NCBI GenBank assembly: GCA_036399695.1
Contig: DASWMP010000163.1
Span: 1 to 7,417, forward strand
Origin: DASVEE01 sp036399695
GTDB lineage: Bacteria; Acidobacteriota; Thermoanaerobaculia; Gp7-AA8
DNA: 7,417 nt
Direction: 5' to 3'
The number at the start of each line of letters is the position of its first letter. The stretch's first letter is position 1. The notes beneath the pieces were generated by a model. That model saw only the letters and a list, made by a program, of their open reading frames with translations, was not told where the DNA came from and searched no databases. Below are positions 7,321 to 7,417 of the stretch, piece after piece. A program made the translations under genes and the position numbers.

Positions 7321-7359
7321 AGCTTCCGCTTTCGTATAGCGGAAGCGTCGAGCTTCCGC
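7321..7359. repeat. Three-arm alternating inverted repeat downstream of the operon
   Basis: GCTTCCGCT (7322-7330) and AGCGGAAGC (7338-7346) form a perfect 9-bp stem with a 7-base loop. A third copy, AGCTTCCGC (7351-7359), repeats 7321-7329 exactly and lets GCGGAAGC (7339-7346) pair instead with GCTTCCGC (7352-7359) around a 5-base loop. The two stems exclude each other. The element starts 35 bases after the last stop codon, where a transcript-end structure would be expected, but no T-run follows. A Rho-independent terminator is therefore not supported; a 3'-end stabilising hairpin or a dispersed intergenic repeat fits equally well. Confidence 0.6.
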
Positions 7360-7384
7360 CTCGCGTCAGGGGTGCACCAGGCGG

Positions 7385-7405
7385 GCCGCAGCTCGTCGCT
7401 GCGGC
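7385..7405. repeat. Perfect 8-bp hairpin in the 3' non-coding tail
   Basis: GCCGCAGC (7385-7392) and GCTGCGGC (7398-7405) are exact complements around the 5-base loop TCGTC. No T-run follows, so a classical terminator is not shown. A short palindrome, GGTGCACC (7371-7378), lies seven bases upstream. No gene start could be supported in 7286-7417; the rest of that stretch shows nothing recognisable. Confidence 0.55.
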
Positions 7406-7417
7406 TATGGGAAAGCG

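Noticed and set aside
7321..7346. Rho-independent terminator
   Set aside because: The stem is perfect but is followed by GTCGAGCTTCC and not by a T-run, so intrinsic termination is not supported.
7407..7417. ATG at 7407 as the start of a next gene
   Set aside because: Only three codons are visible, it directly abuts the hairpin stem, and there is no ribosome-binding site.

Overview
The window is GC-rich bacterial DNA with five same-strand genes packed end to end (bases 1-7285), followed by 132 bases of non-coding DNA rich in inverted repeats. Uniform GC-rich codon use, GTG/ATG starts in stop-start overlaps, and the gene families present suggest a large-genome soil-type bacterium. Acidobacteriota is my best guess, with Planctomycetota-like phyla as alternatives. 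No rRNA or marker gene is present, so the phylum is inference only.

Layout: (1) bases 1-428, the C-terminal end of an ABC transporter ATPase whose start lies outside the window; (2) 425-1951, its polytopic ABC-2-type membrane partner; (3) 1948-2823, a soluble DUF58 protein; (4) 2808-4556, a BatA-like membrane protein with a VWA domain; (5) 4553-7285, a 910-residue membrane-anchored protein with two VWA domains flanking a glutamine-amidotransferase-like domain. Consecutive genes overlap by 4, 4, 16 and 4 bases, so the block is almost certainly one translationally coupled operon. No internal promoter or terminator was recognised.

How the genes may work together: ATPase plus permease form an ABC-2 exporter or membrane-remodelling pair. 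DUF58 and BatA/VWA proteins normally accompany a MoxR-type AAA+ ATPase, a combination linked in other bacteria to envelope stress tolerance and metal-dependent protein assembly. No MoxR gene is seen here; it may lie upstream or elsewhere. The substrate cannot be read from the sequence.

The most unusual element is a 78-base array of 9-bp units that reverses orientation at its centre (4179-4256). It lies in frame inside the BatA-like gene and adds a low-complexity Gly/Asn/Thr then Pro/Met/Ser/Ile segment. The 3' non-coding tail has three alternating copies of a GCTTCCGC-type arm that can form two mutually exclusive hairpins, plus a separate perfect 8-bp stem.
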